A stretch of DNA of 64,000 bases from Lathyrus oleraceus (lineage: Eukaryota; Streptophyta; Magnoliopsida; Fabales; Fabaceae). A program made the position numbers and the translations under genes. The notes beneath the pieces were generated by a model. The model was not told the DNA's origin and did no database searches. It was given only the letters and a program-made list of their open reading frames with translations. Each line of letters begins with the position of its first letter. Positions within the stretch are counted from its first letter, which is position 1. Shown one piece after another: positions 1 through 12,137 of the stretch. The stretch lies in NCBI RefSeq assembly GCF_024323335.1, contig NC_066584.1:428553319-428617318 (forward strand), in the 5' to 3' direction.

Positions 1-3000
1 GTTAGCACTCAAGGTGTCCTAGGCACTCCTAGGGAGCCATTTTTTTATGTGTGCAAATATATTTTTCGTATAAAAGATGTTTGAGAAAAAAATAGAGCAT
101 GGGGATGGGAAAAAATTCATTGATTATATTTTTGTGTTTGACAAGACCTTCGAACTTGTGCCTACGTACCAACATAAAAATGAGGAATCAAAACCTCGTA
201 GTTCGTGGTAATAATTTCAAAGTTAGTGAATTGCTTTTAGAAAAAGTTTAAATGAAAAGGGCACAAAGGGCCAAAAATTTGAATGAAGTTGTTGGTTCTT
301 TTTGTCTTTTTAAATTTTAAGTCAATATGATTAAGTTTATTTATAAGTCTGATTTAAGAATAAAAAGTTTGAAAATCCATTGGCATAAGGCCAAAGTTTC
401 TATTTGAAATAAGGTCTAAGTTTGAAATCACAAGAAAATAAATTTTTTGAAAGGGGGGAGAGATTTTGAAATTTAAGAAGCGGGAGGAGATGAAAAGGCT
501 ATCCTAAGCATAAAATTAAAAGTTAAGAGTTGAAAAGATCTTACCAATGGGATGCAATCCAACAGACAAAAATGTCATATAGAAACCCATTTTTCCTTGG
601 ACTTTGAATCAAGCAATAATCAACAAGCAATTTAGCAATATCAGACATCCTGGAGACCAAGGCATCAAATAAAGATAGCCATATTCAAGTAAGCAACTCC
701 ATAGCTAGAAGCCTTCTTTGTCTTCCCATGTATCAGATGAATTATATCTTGAACAACTCAGAGCAAAGCATAAGACACAAGATCAAAATAATAATTAGCA
801 CCAAGGCAAAGCAACAGGTGAATTCAAACAGAGTCCTAAGGCTTACATCAAATGAAGGCTTAGTTCACAATAACTAGTTTCAAAATGTTGGCATTGGCCA
901 AGTCCTTTTGCATAGGGAATGTTTCCTAATCCTAAGTCCAAAAGCTCAGATCAAGATCAATAGTCCACCAAACATTTTTTAGGGTTTTTGTTGTTTATTA
1001 AGTATTTTAAGGTCCTAAGACCACAAACAAAATCAAAATGAACAAGCAAATGTATACAATCACAAGATATGGCTCAAATGAGCAAAGTGAAAATGACATA
1101 AACACAAACAAGTTAAATGAAATGCAAATGGAAATAAATGATAAATGACTGAAAATTAAATTGCATAAAGTAAATGACTTGAAAGTAAAGAAATATTAAT
1201 AAGAGTTAGTCAAATGTTAGTCAAGTGCGAGTGATATTTTTTTAATTGATTAAGTCATTCTTTGGAGAACAGTCAACCATCCATTCACAAGCATGGATCC
1301 TTGAACCAAGACATCTTCTATGAGAAGGAAAAACGTCAAGTTTCCATACAATACCATGAAGGATGGGAGACTTACAATCTCACTTACTAGAATGATATCC
1401 CTTTAGGGTCAAATTTAACTTTATGTTATGCAATCGTAATTGGACTTATTTAGAAGTCACAATTATCTAAGGTCGGGCAATAAAACTTTAGGTGTTAATG
1501 CATGCTAGAGATTTTGTATAATGATCCAAATTCCTAAAACATACCACACACTAAAAGAAAAGATCAAGAGGGATGGACCTATCTCATATATACTTGTATT
1601 GGTTCATATGAGTCAAGGTCATTGATGAACCAATTAGCCTTAAGACATTAGAGATTTCATTGGTCAATGAAAGGAATGGGAAAGAATAGGGATGAAGATG
1701 AAGAGGGAGGGGAGTGAGAGAAACACAAATTGGTCATGAGAAGAATTTTATCAAAATTAAGATCATTCATTCATTTTGGGAGATGAAATGTATATTTCAT
1801 CAATCCCCTAAATCCTATGATTTTAATCCAACAAAAGTCTAATCAACATTGACGAAGACCCAAACAAATAGTCAAACATCACAAGACCATAAAAGTAACT
1901 CAACATAATTTTTACACATTTAATCAATTAAGAATCAAATTAAAAATGCATTAAAATACAATTTAATTTGGTCAAACCCTAAAACCTCTTCAAAACACCA
2001 AATAAATGGCCAAGATATTTATCCTAGGTCAAACAAGGTCAAAGGACCTTAGACAAAAAATTCCATGATTTTTGAAAAGTCAGAAGTATTTTTAAACAAT
2101 TAAAAATATGCACAAAAACATTTATTTCATGAAAAATAGCAAAATTAATCCAAAAAATAATTTTAATTCAGAATATGGAAGAGAAAAATATTTAAAGATT
2201 TTTGGTGAAAGTCCCGTATTTTTTGGATTAAAAATGAAATTATTATGAATTAAACAAAATAAAAGGGTTAAACATAAAAATCAGAAATTAAAATAAAAAT
2301 AGAAAAAACAAGGGCCATCAGATCTCCCTCATTAATTGTGGTGGTAAATCTGATGGCCAAAACGCGCGCTCCATCATGTACCACACTCAACGCGTTTACA
2401 CGCGTGGAAATCAGAAGCGAAGGCCAGGATTAGAACATGGGGAGAAAATCTGATGGTTCAGGACATTGCCAACACATCGACGGAGCTAGGGCTCCGGTCT
2501 TCTTCTGCGGTGGACCTCACCGGATTGGTCCACCACCAACCACCATGGAAATGAAAAACAAGGACATGAATTTAAAGAAAAAATGCTCAGGAGCTCGAAT
2601 TTGGGCTCAATTTTCTCCAATTCCAAGTATATCAAGAGATACAGGGATTTGAATTTTGAGGATCATGAACTGAGTTGCTTCGATTTGACCTCAAAGCAAC
2701 TCAATCTTGTTGCCTATATTGGTAGGATTTCAGCCAACTAAAAATCACAAAGAATAGTGAAGAATTGAGAGAGAATCGAAGAGATGAAAATTCTAAAAAA
2801 ATTACCTTCGAATGAGCTTCAACCTTGCTTAATCTTGTTTCCAATTGTGTTTGGCTTGGCTTCAGAAGCTTGTAGGAGGTGAATAGGATCAAAGAAAAAC
2901 TTGGACTCGTGGAGTTTCAATCTCAAAACATAATGAAATTTGAAGTTCTATTTCCAAATGAAAACCTTTATGATTATCCTTTAACGGTGAGGATTTGGGT

Positions 3001-4118
3001 TGTAGGTTCAAAGCTTGAGCATGAGGTCCTCAATTCTGAGCCACGAGGGTTATATTTATAGCCAATGCCATTCATTTCCACACACTTCCAAAATTTTCCA
3101 AATTTAGCAATTTGCCTTGCATGTTTAAATCCATGCAATTTGGAAAGGTGAGACCAAGGGGAACAACTTTCATGTTTAACACTTTTCCATTTGAAGCTTG
3201 GATCATGATGAATTTTGAGGTGAAGTTTGAAAAATAAAACATATTTGAAAATTTTCAATGTATCAAGTCAAATGTTCACTTCTTCCACATTGAATAGCTT
3301 TTGCTATGGACTTCAAATGGAAAACATTCTATCATTAAAGTTGTAGTTCTTTCAAACCTATTAGATTTAGTCACAAATTTGACCTCATTTGGAATTGGCA
3401 AGAAGGATTTATGCATTTTAGAAGTTGAGGAAAATCACTTGTTCAATGGTAATGGCCCAAAATGACCTATAATGTTTCCTCTTGGCACGTGCATTTTCAA
3501 GTTGAATTTGAACTTACTCTAAACATAAAAGGTGAAGATGACATCTTGAATTTAATCATGGAACTTGAATGGATTTAATCTCATTAAAATTGTGCATGTT
3601 ATGGTACTTGGGAGTTAACCTCCTAACTAGGGTTTAGACAAAATGACCTATAATCTTTCATCCTAAAAAATGACTTTCCAAGCATAACTAGCTCTTGACT
3701 TCAACATGAAAGTTGTTTGGAGTGTCATAAGGAGTAACTTTACTCTTGATTAATTCTTGATCAAAATGATATATGAAGATCATGGGGATCCATATATGAT
3801 GTCTAGAGTCAATGTGAACCATCTCTTGATTGATCTCTTTGCACTAAGGGTCTTAAACCCTAGATATGAGCTTGATAAGGCCTTGGTGAACACACACACT
3901 ACCTACAAAAGAAGTAAAACTATACATAGACATATTTTTGGTATTTTTGTTAGTAAATAATGAAACACAAAGTATGATACAATCAAATGTGTTTGGTGAT
4001 CTCTGCCAATGCAAACCCAATGAATGAGGGGTAAGGAGGATGCCAAGGTGTCATCTCAAAGCCAATGCATATGATGAGATAACATGAGGGGTGTTAGGGT
4101 CAAAATTGGGGTCTTACA
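1..4118 (-). repeat. Ogre-family LTR, cut by window edge
   Basis: On the minus strand the LTR starts at 4118 with TGTAAGACCCCAATTTTG, the same start as the other Ogre LTRs here. The last roughly 190 bases of U5 lie left of the window. It abuts the host RT coding sequence directly, with no polypurine tract, so it is better read as a separate insertion into RT (solo LTR or complete element) than as the host's own 3' LTR. The adjoining target-site copy would be CCAGG (4119-4123); the second copy lies outside the window. It is clearly diverged from the other LTRs, so it is an older or different subfamily. Confidence 0.8.
3050..3060 (-). promoter_or_regulatory. TATA box of the left Ogre LTR
   Basis: The minus strand reads TATAAATATAA. 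The same TATAAATA box occurs at the matching place in the two other minus-strand Ogre LTRs (48951-48960 and 53461-53470), which supports it as the U3 promoter. Confidence 0.6.
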
Positions 4119-5076
4119 CCAGGCATATCTTGATAGGACCCGAAAAACACATCATAATACTCATGAAGAAGATCGATCAACCCCTTCTTAGCTTCTGGAC
4201 ACAGTTAAGACTCAATCTTAACTTCCTTCACATCATCCTCGGAACCCAAGTTGACTAGTTCAATGTGTTCTTAAAATGGCTGAATGACTTTTTCCTCGTA
4301 CTCAGGCAAACGGGATAACTCATCAGATACTTCTTCATCATCATTCTCTTCCTCAGCTTCAAACACAGGGAAATCAAAGTTTGGAGAGGGAGTAGGATCA
4401 TTGCATTCAATGGGTTTGAGAACCAATCTGCATAATGATTTGATATTTTGATTTTAGAGAAGTGGAGCGCAAACAAATATTATGCAAATGGAAGATTATT
4501 ATTTATTTATGTTTTTTTTTATTACCATTTTCAGAAAAAGCAAAAAGTAAAATTAAAACATCATTGATGTGGATGAATAAAATTGTACTTTATTGATGAT
4601 AATAAGGAAAATACCCAATAATGTTCCACTTCTCCCTTAGGCATAGGAGAAGGATTTTCCTTTAAAATAATAAAAACAAATTACTTAGAACGGTGAATGA
4701 CAACAGGAACATCAACATCAACCCAATTGTTGCAAATCTGGCCATGCGCCATATAGTTGGCGCAAGCTTCGTCTTCATCACCGATGTCTCCAATAATTCC
4801 AGATGAGTGTTGATCATTCCCATGAATGAACCCTCCATTGCAGAAAATTGGTTCCATAATTTTGGCTTTGGCACTGAATGACCCTGGTTGAAATCCAAGT
4901 CCGGTTATGTCCTTGTTCTCGGCGATCTCCACAACATGACCCCATTTGTCAATACTACCAGCCTGGATAGCCTCTTTGAGCATCTTTCAAAGAAGACATG
5001 GGTGCCCCAGTTTTCTTTAATTCATAAGCAATAGATAAGGCTTCTAACGATGTTCCAACCTCCTCCTCGGCATCAA
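4119..5076 (-). pseudogene. Host Ogre: post-protease linker, intron and start of RT
   Basis: Read on the minus strand, 5076 down to about 4681 encodes the conserved linker that follows the protease in these Ogres and ends in a CNNW...VIHRSK-like motif. About 4431-4680 is the presumed intron. Its acceptor ATCATTATG-CAG (4428-4439) is identical to that of the inner Ogre at 24562-24573. The RT N-terminal region follows (acidic EAEEE stretch, then a DMPG motif) and stops at the LTR junction at 4118. The RT part has at least two in-frame stops. At the right end the reading continues across the Tekay insertion into 15012 onwards. Confidence 0.8.
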
Positions 5077-7924
5077 TGTAACACCCCATTTTTTAATTAG
5101 ATATTTTATTATATTTTAATTGTTTGAATTATGGATTTTGATGATTTATTGTATGGATGGATATAGGCGGAGTATGTATCCTTGAGTTAGGGGTATAGAG
5201 GTATGATAGAAGTAAGTACATAATTTAGAATTGTTTTGATAATTAAAAATAATATTTTAATTATTTATATTGTATTAATTAGTGAAGATAGAATAATTGG
5301 GCCAAATATGAGAAATTGCAAAAGTTAGTGGGAGGAAGGAATATGAGATAATTAATTTTGGGCCAAGTTGGTGATTTGGAAAAGTTTACCCTAAAAAATA
5401 AAAAGTTAAGAGGAGCCTAGGTTTACGGAGATTTTCACAGTACGGGACATTTGAGAAAAAAAGAGCAAAAGACAATAGGAAAGGTGATCAAAGGAAGAGA
5501 GTGAAGATTTCAATTCAGAATTTTTGCAAGGAATTCAGGTAAGGATAAGAACTTGTTCCAATAGTAATGAGTATGGTAAAAGGGTAGAATGAAGGGACCT
5601 TTAACCTCCTTAGAGTTAGATGTTTTGATTCATAATTTTAAATTTGGATGCTATGATGGTTGTTATATGATGATTATATGATAAATTTCATGTCCCTTAC
5701 ATGGGTGTATTTTTCTGTTTTTATGATTGAACATAAATCCATCATTGTTGCAATTTTGAACGTTTTAAGCATAATCTTAAAACTATGATTAAATGATTTA
5801 ATTGTATTAAAACTATAAATTAACTTTAGATAATTAGAGTATTGCATCGGTTGTAATTTTTTGAGCGTTTGGCTTTTTACGGAATCGAAATCGGAGGTCC
5901 GGAAGGCCTCAAACGATGAAAAACACAGAAAATTTTGCATTCTTTCCGTTACGACTCTTTTTTGTGTTTTTCGGTCGAAATCATTTTGGCCATAACGTTT
6001 GATCCATAAGTCCAAATCGAGTTACGTTTGAAGCGTTGGATATCAGAAATAGAGGGATATAACTTTGTTTCGGGGATGAATTAATTTTGGTGATTATTTC
6101 ATGGACGTTTTTGGGGTTGAAGAAGATGAAAATTGTGTTAGAAATTTTAGAAAACAACAACTTTCTAGTAACGCCTTCGTACACGATTTTGATCATAACT
6201 TTCAACTCGTGAATCATTTTGGGTTGGGGTTTGAAGCATTATAAAGCTGACTCTCAAAGATATAAAGTGATGGTGATATATGAATTGTTTAAGTATTATT
6301 CCTATGCCTACTGTATTGGTGAAGTTTTTATTCATACGTTCGATTAATGAATTGTTGACATATCCCAATGATTTTGGTCATAACTTTTATTTTGTAAGTG
6401 GGATTTTGATGCCATTTGAAGTGTTAGAAAGCTAACGCTCGGACCTATAACATAGTAGTGATTGTTGATATGTTTTAATAATAATCACATGCCTATTATG
6501 TTAATAAATGTATTAGTTTATACGTTTGGTTGAAGAATCGTTGCATTGTTGATATTGTGGTGTGGTGATTATGTTTATGTCGATGATGTTAAGATGTTGA
6601 CAAGTTGCTGATATTTGTTGATATTATTCACGTGGAAACATGAATTGGTTGTTTCATAATGAATGATGTGATACATAAATGATGAGGTGTGTGTGGGGAT
6701 CGTTTAGGTGAACCTTGTTGTGTTAATGTATGTTATTTGAGAGTCATGCATCTTGGTGTACAAGCTTCGGTCCAATTTTGGTGAGCCTCGATTATATGGT
6801 GATGGATCGGGTGCGAGCTAATTCTTATTATGGGGGATTAGTGAAGTGTTACCTATGTTGATGGTAACGAGTTTTGGTGAGCCTCAATCCTATTGTGATG
6901 GATCGAGTGTGAGTAGCTAATTCCTATTATAGGGGATTAGTGAAGTGTTACCTATGGTGATGGTAGGGATTTTGGTGTGCTCCGGTTTCAAGAGGGAATA
7001 GATCCTATGGTGGGGATCATGGAGTGAGATGAACCTAAGTGTTCATATTTGGTACCACATGCATGTCGAGTCGGTATTGAGTACATTGCATAAGTGTTGC
7101 ATTTGTATTGGTTGTTGTTGACATGTTGTTGGATGAGATGTTGTTACATATGATGTTAATGATAATTGAGATGTGTTTTTGTATGATGTTGATTATGATT
7201 TGGATGTAAGAATATCATATATGTTTTTTCATGATTGTGTAGATGTTGTACTCTATTCTTCATTCTATATCGTTATTATTGAAATGAATTCTCACCTCTT
7301 CTATTTGAATGCTGCCTTTACATGGGCATCGTACAGATACTCAAAAGAGTAGTATAGCTGAAGTAAGTGGAAGGTAGCTCTTGGATTACTTCTTTATTTT
7401 TTCGCTTTTACTACTGGTACCTTGCACTGATCATGTAACATCGGGTTGGGTTAAACGCTTATTTTATTCCTTATGTCTAATTATGTTGAAGTCATAAGAC
7501 TAATTTTGTTGTTGAGAATTCTTAAGATATTGAGTTGATTGATTACAACTCTCTTATTTTGTTATTATAATTGAAGTTGAGACTAGATGTATTACTTACT
7601 TTATCTTCCATAATTGTGACGATAATTCCATTGTGATGATACTTTTAAATGGAAGTGAACATGTTGTGACAAGTTATAAATGTCTTATTATGTGAATATA
7701 TAATACTGATCATATGAGATAGATGTCGTGTTACCATCCCAAGTATGATTAGATAAGTGGGATGTTGTGTAAACATCCTTATTACAAATGTGTGTATTGA
7801 AATTTACTGTTGAAACTCATGTTACGGAGCAGGTCATGTATGTTATGAAAGTGTGACACCCTACGTGGTTTTATTTTATATTTAATTTATGCGATAAACT
7901 ATGTGTGGGGTTTAGGGTGTTACA
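5077..7924 (+). repeat. Tekay-like element, 5' LTR
   Basis: The LTR starts TGTAACACCCCATTTTTT and ends GGGTTTAGGGTGTTACA, giving TG...CA ends. It pairs with the LTR at 12138-15006, with many substitutions and small indels. About 6780-7000 contains internal near-repeats built on a 'gtgagcctcgat...ggggattagtgaagtgttacctat' pattern. Confidence 0.9.
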
Positions 7925-8702
7925 ATCAACATACGTGAAAGATGACAAATGGCTCACCAATAATGCCTTCTCTCAACCAACAACGACAAGCTTGTCGTTC
8001 TTCATAAATTTCAGTTTCTGGTGTAGAGTAGACGTCATAGCTCCATCTCCATGAATCCATGGCCTTCCCAACAAGAAGCTATAGACCGGGTGGATATCCA
8101 TCACTAGGAAAGTAATTTGGAAATCACGCATACCTATCTTCACTAGAAGATCCACTTCTCCAATGATAGTTTTACGAGAACCATCAAACGCTTTGACAAC
8201 TACGCCGCTATACCTCATTGGGGCGCCTTGGTAAGAAAGTCTTGACATAGTTGATTTTGGTAACACATTCAACGACGAACCAGTGTCAACCAACACATTG
8301 GACAAAGCGTCCTCCTTGCAATTCATTGTAATATGCAACGTCAAATTGTGATTTCTACATTCCTCTGGAAGCTCTTCATCATAAAAACTCATATTATTAC
8401 AAGAAATGATGTTGGCAGCAATATGGTCAAATTGATTCACCGTAACATCTTGCTCAACATAGGTCTGTTCCAACATTTTCTGTAATGCTTCTCTGTGCGC
8501 TTCAGAATTCATTAGCAATGATAGCACAAAGATCTTTGATGGAGTCTGGAGCAACTGCTCTACGATATTGAATTCACTTCCCTTGATTAACCTTAACACC
8601 TCATCGTCATCGTTAGTCTTAAATTTGCTGGATTCACCAGACTGGCACATTAGAGCACTAACTGAATTCTCTACTGGAATATCTGCTTTCTTACTTACTA
8701 AA
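7925..8702 (-). pseudogene. Duplicated Ogre protease fragment between LTR and primer site
   Basis: These 778 bases match the host Ogre sequence right of the 3' LTR (15007 to about 15782), starting with the same target-site copy ATCAA. On the minus strand 7973-8650 is an open frame of 225 residues with the aspartic protease motif (V)DTGSS near residue 122 and a conserved FLLGRPWIHG stretch. The counterpart at 15007 onward is broken by a 1-base deletion near 15130-15145. A normal element would have its primer binding site directly after the LTR; here this Ogre piece separates them. No function is expected. Confidence 0.85.
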
Positions 8703-8720
8703 GTGGTATCAGAGTAGGTC
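8703..8720 (+). other. Tekay-like primer binding site (initiator Met tRNA)
   Basis: TGGTATCAGAG from 8704, followed by TAGGTC, fits the usual plant PBS complementary to initiator-Met tRNA. It normally sits within a few bases of the 5' LTR, but here it lies 778 bases away. Confidence 0.75.
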
Positions 8721-9403
8721 GGTCTGTCCGCCCAGGTTGTTTAATTGTGTTTGTTCCCTATTGTGCGACATGTGCGTAAGAACACTGTCGATGCTTATTT
8801 TGTTTTCCATTTGTAGGTTGGGAATGAAACAAGTGGGGGAGAAGCGTCTGCTTCTCTTGGATGTTCCAACTATATAGAGCTTGGACATCATGCTGCTACA
8901 TGCGAGAGTGCAGTGTTGGCTAGTTAACCTGTTTTGAGAATGTTGTGCTTTTCCTGAACCCAAAGAGAGGTCGGATTCGAGGATGGTGTTGGTTAGCAAA
9001 ATGGTGAGATCCTTGAGGGAATACGGTCAGGTGTTCTCTCTGGTTGCTTCCTTGTGAGGGGGAAGACGATGTTTTGTCCAGAGATGAGATAGTGGTGTGT
9101 TAAGTATCGTGACGTGTTCCCTAAGGATGTGTACATTTTGTATTTTGTTGAAATAAGTTGATGTTATTCTTGGTGTAGTGTGCCGCTGATTGCAAGAGCT
9201 CGGGCGATGGTAAAGTTGTGTTGCTCCTAACACTAAAGATGTTATGGACTCGAGATTCCTGTGTGTCGGTCAAGTTGGGAAGTCTTTAGGGAAAATGACC
9301 AGGTATTGTTAATGTTGTTTCTCAAAGAGTAGAGATCAATGTGACGACTAATGTTATGCCAGTGGTGTGTGATTCCTGATGTTTTCTTGAAGATATTTAC
9401 GAC
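8721..9403 (+). pseudogene. Tekay-like gag/protease remnant
   Basis: No long frame survives. Around 8847-8900 one frame encodes a CCHC zinc-knuckle remnant, C-S-N-Y-I-E-L-G-H-H-A-A-T-C, in which the second cysteine is tyrosine (TGT to TAT). This marks the C-terminal part of Gag; most of Gag upstream of it is missing. The stretch from 8900 to 9400 is in the protease position, but I could not recognise a DTG active site. Confidence 0.55.
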
Positions 9404-12114
9404 TTGCCTCCAGAGCATGAATTTGATTTTGATGAAGGTGAAGAGTTGACGTTTGTATCAACTAAGCACGTGAGTGAGTCCATGAAGGATATGGCACAAG
9501 TGTTTGTGATGTTAACTCCGTCGGAATCTAGAGGAAACGGAGTAGTTGATGATCTTCCTGAAGTGTGTGAATTTCCTAAAGTGTTTCCTGAAGACATCAG
9601 TGATTTGCCTCCAAAACGCGAAGTGGATTTTTCTATAGACTTAGTACTTGGTACTAGTCCGGTGTCAACGACTCCTTATAGGGTGTCTGCTTCAGAGTTG
9701 GGCAATTGAAGAAGCAACTAGAAGATTTGCTTGAGAAGAAGTTTGTTCAACCAAGTTTTTCTCTGTGGCGTGTGTCGGTGTTGTTTGTTAAGAAGAGGGA
9801 CGGTAGTATGAGGCAATGAGTGATCTGAGAATTGTATCGTAGGCATTGAAAGAGAACCATTTATACGCAAAGTTTTCCAAATGCAAGTTATGGTTAAAGG
9901 AAGTGAGTTTCCTTGGTCATGTGATTCTAGTGGTGGTATAGTTGCGGATCTATCAAAGATAGATGATGTGTTACTATGGGAGACTCTGAAGTCTGCCACT
10001 GAGATTAGAAGATTTTCTTAGATTGACTGGTTACTACAGGAAGTTCATTAAAGGTTTTTCAAATTTAGCATTGTCGTTAATTCAGTTGACTCGAAAGGGT
10101 CAAGCCTAGGTTGGGATGTGCATTAGGAAAAGAGTTTCCAAGAACTCAAGAAGAAGTTGATGTCTGCTCCAATTTTGATTTCGATGAATCCAAGTGAGTC
10201 CTTTGTTGTATATTGTGATGCTTCGAAGATGGGCCTGGGAGGTGTGTTGATGCAAAATGGCTAGGTTGTGGCTTATGCTTAGAGACAATTGAGATTTCAA
10301 GAAAGGAATTACCCTACGCATGATCTTGAGTTGACAACAGTGGTACTCATGTTGAAGATTTGGAGGCACTACCTATTTGGCTCCAAATTCGGAGTGTTCA
10401 GTGATCAAAAGTGTTTGAAATATTTATTTGATGAGAAGAGTCGAATATGAGGCATGGAAGATGGCTTGAACTTTTGAAGGGTTATGATTTTAATTTAAGT
10501 TACCATTCGGGTAAAGCTAATGTTGTAGTCGATGCGATGAGTAAGAAGTCTTTATACATGTCGATGCTTATGGCTCGAGAGTTAGACCTGATTGAGAAAT
10601 TCAAAGATATAAGTTAGTGGGTGTAGAAACTCCTAATAGTATGAAGTTGGGCATGTTGAACATGACAATTGGTATCGTTGAAGAGACCGGAGAAGGTCAG
10701 AGATATGATTTGAGTTTGATAGATCGTCTCACATTAATCAACCAAGGTAACAGATGTGATTTCTGAGTTTATGAAATTTGTCTGATGATGTTCAGAGATA
10801 GACTTTGTGTTTATGATGTACCTGATTTAAGAGGAGTATTCTTGAGGAGGGTTACAGAAGTGGATTGAGTATTCATCCTAATGCTATGAATATGTATCAA
10901 GATTTGAAGAAGATGTTTTGGTGGCCAAGAATGAAGAAAAAGGTTGTCGAATTTGTGTATGCTTGTTTGACCTGTCAGAAGTCAAAGATCAAACATCAGA
11001 AGTCGTTGGATCTGACGCAACCATTGAATATTCCATAGTGGAAATGGGATAGTATTTCCATGGATTTTGTAGATTTACCGAAGACATCAAAGGGATGCGA
11101 TTCAATTTGGGTGATTGTGGATAGATTGACAAAATAAGCTTATTTTGTACCGATGAGGATCAATTATCCTTTGGAGAAGCTGGATGAATTGTATATTGAT
11201 GACATCGTGAAGCTGAATGGCAATCCTTCAAGTATTGTGTCAGATAGAGATCTGAGATTTACATCAAGGTTTTGGGAGAGTCTGCAGGCTACTTTGGGTA
11301 CTAAGTTGAAGTTGAGTTCTTCTTATCTTACATAGACATACATTCAAATAGAGAGGACTATCCAGTCTTTGGAGGACTTGTTGAGGGCTTGTGTGCTAGA
11401 ACAAGGAGGTACTTGGGATAGCTGCTTGTCGTTGATTGAGTTTACCTATAACAATAGTTTCTATTCTAGTATCAGAATAGACCATATGAGGCATTGTACG
11501 GTAGGAGGTGTAGAACTTATTTGTGTTGGTATGAGTCAGGAGAGAGTGTTGTGGTTGGACATGAGATTGTTCACCAGACGACTGAAAAGATTAAGATGAT
11601 CCAAGAAAAGATGAAAGTGTCACAGTGTCGTCAGAAAAGTTACCATGACAAGAGGAGGAAAGCACTTGAGTTCCAGGAGGGAGATCACGTGTTTTTCAGA
11701 GTTACACCAGTAATTGATGTTGGTCAAGCTTTGAAGTCTCGAAAGCTCACGTCACATTTTATTGGTCCGTACCAAATTTTATAAAGGATAAGAGAGGTGT
11801 CCTATCGAATTACTTTTCCACCGCCGCTTGCTAATATTTATGATGTGTTTCATGTGTCTCAGTTGAGGAGATACATTTTGGATCCATCTCATGTGATCCA
11901 AGTGGATGATGTCCAGGTGAGAGATAACCTCACTATTGAGGTATCACCCGTGCGGATAGAGGATCGAGAAGTGAAGCAAATTCATGGTAAAGAGATTACC
12001 TTAGTGAAGGTAGTTTGGGGTGGACCAGCTGGTGGGAGCATGACTTGGGAACGTGAGAAGCAGATGAAGGAGTCGTATCCGATTTTGTTTTCCTTGTGTA
12101 ATTTTCGAGGGTGA
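9404..12114 (+). pseudogene. Tekay-like pol remnant (RT, RNase H, integrase, chromodomain-like end)
   Basis: A degenerate pol is readable in several frames. In order: the entry to RT (CEFPKVFPEDISDLPP near 9565-9620); a deletion near 9820-9850 that removes the RT core including the YVDD site; the RT thumb and connection; RNase H (about 10110-10600, with a YHSGKANVV-type motif near 10500); integrase zinc region and core (about 10850-11600, with VSDRD near 11240); and a C-terminal chromodomain-like end with a TWEREKQMKESYP motif (about 12040-12085). Stops and frameshifts occur throughout. The C-terminal motif and the RT entry sequence are typical of Tekay chromoviruses. It is non-functional. 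Confidence 0.85.
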
Positions 12115-12121
12115 AAATTTC

Positions 12122-12137
12122 TTAAGTGAGGGAGAGT
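12122..12137 (+). other. Tekay-like polypurine tract
   Basis: A purine-rich run (AAGTGAGGGAGAG) lies immediately before the 3' LTR, the expected place for the plus-strand primer. Confidence 0.65.

Noticed and set aside
1..4118. This LTR taken as the host Ogre's 3' LTR
   Set aside because: It abuts RT coding sequence with no integrase, 3' untranslated region or polypurine tract. An insertion into RT is simpler, though the left flank is needed to prove it.
7973..8650. A 225-residue minus-strand frame as a functional aspartic protease gene
   Set aside because: It has DTGSS and an open frame, but it is a copied fragment of Ogre gag-pro with no promoter, no real start and no neighbouring domains.
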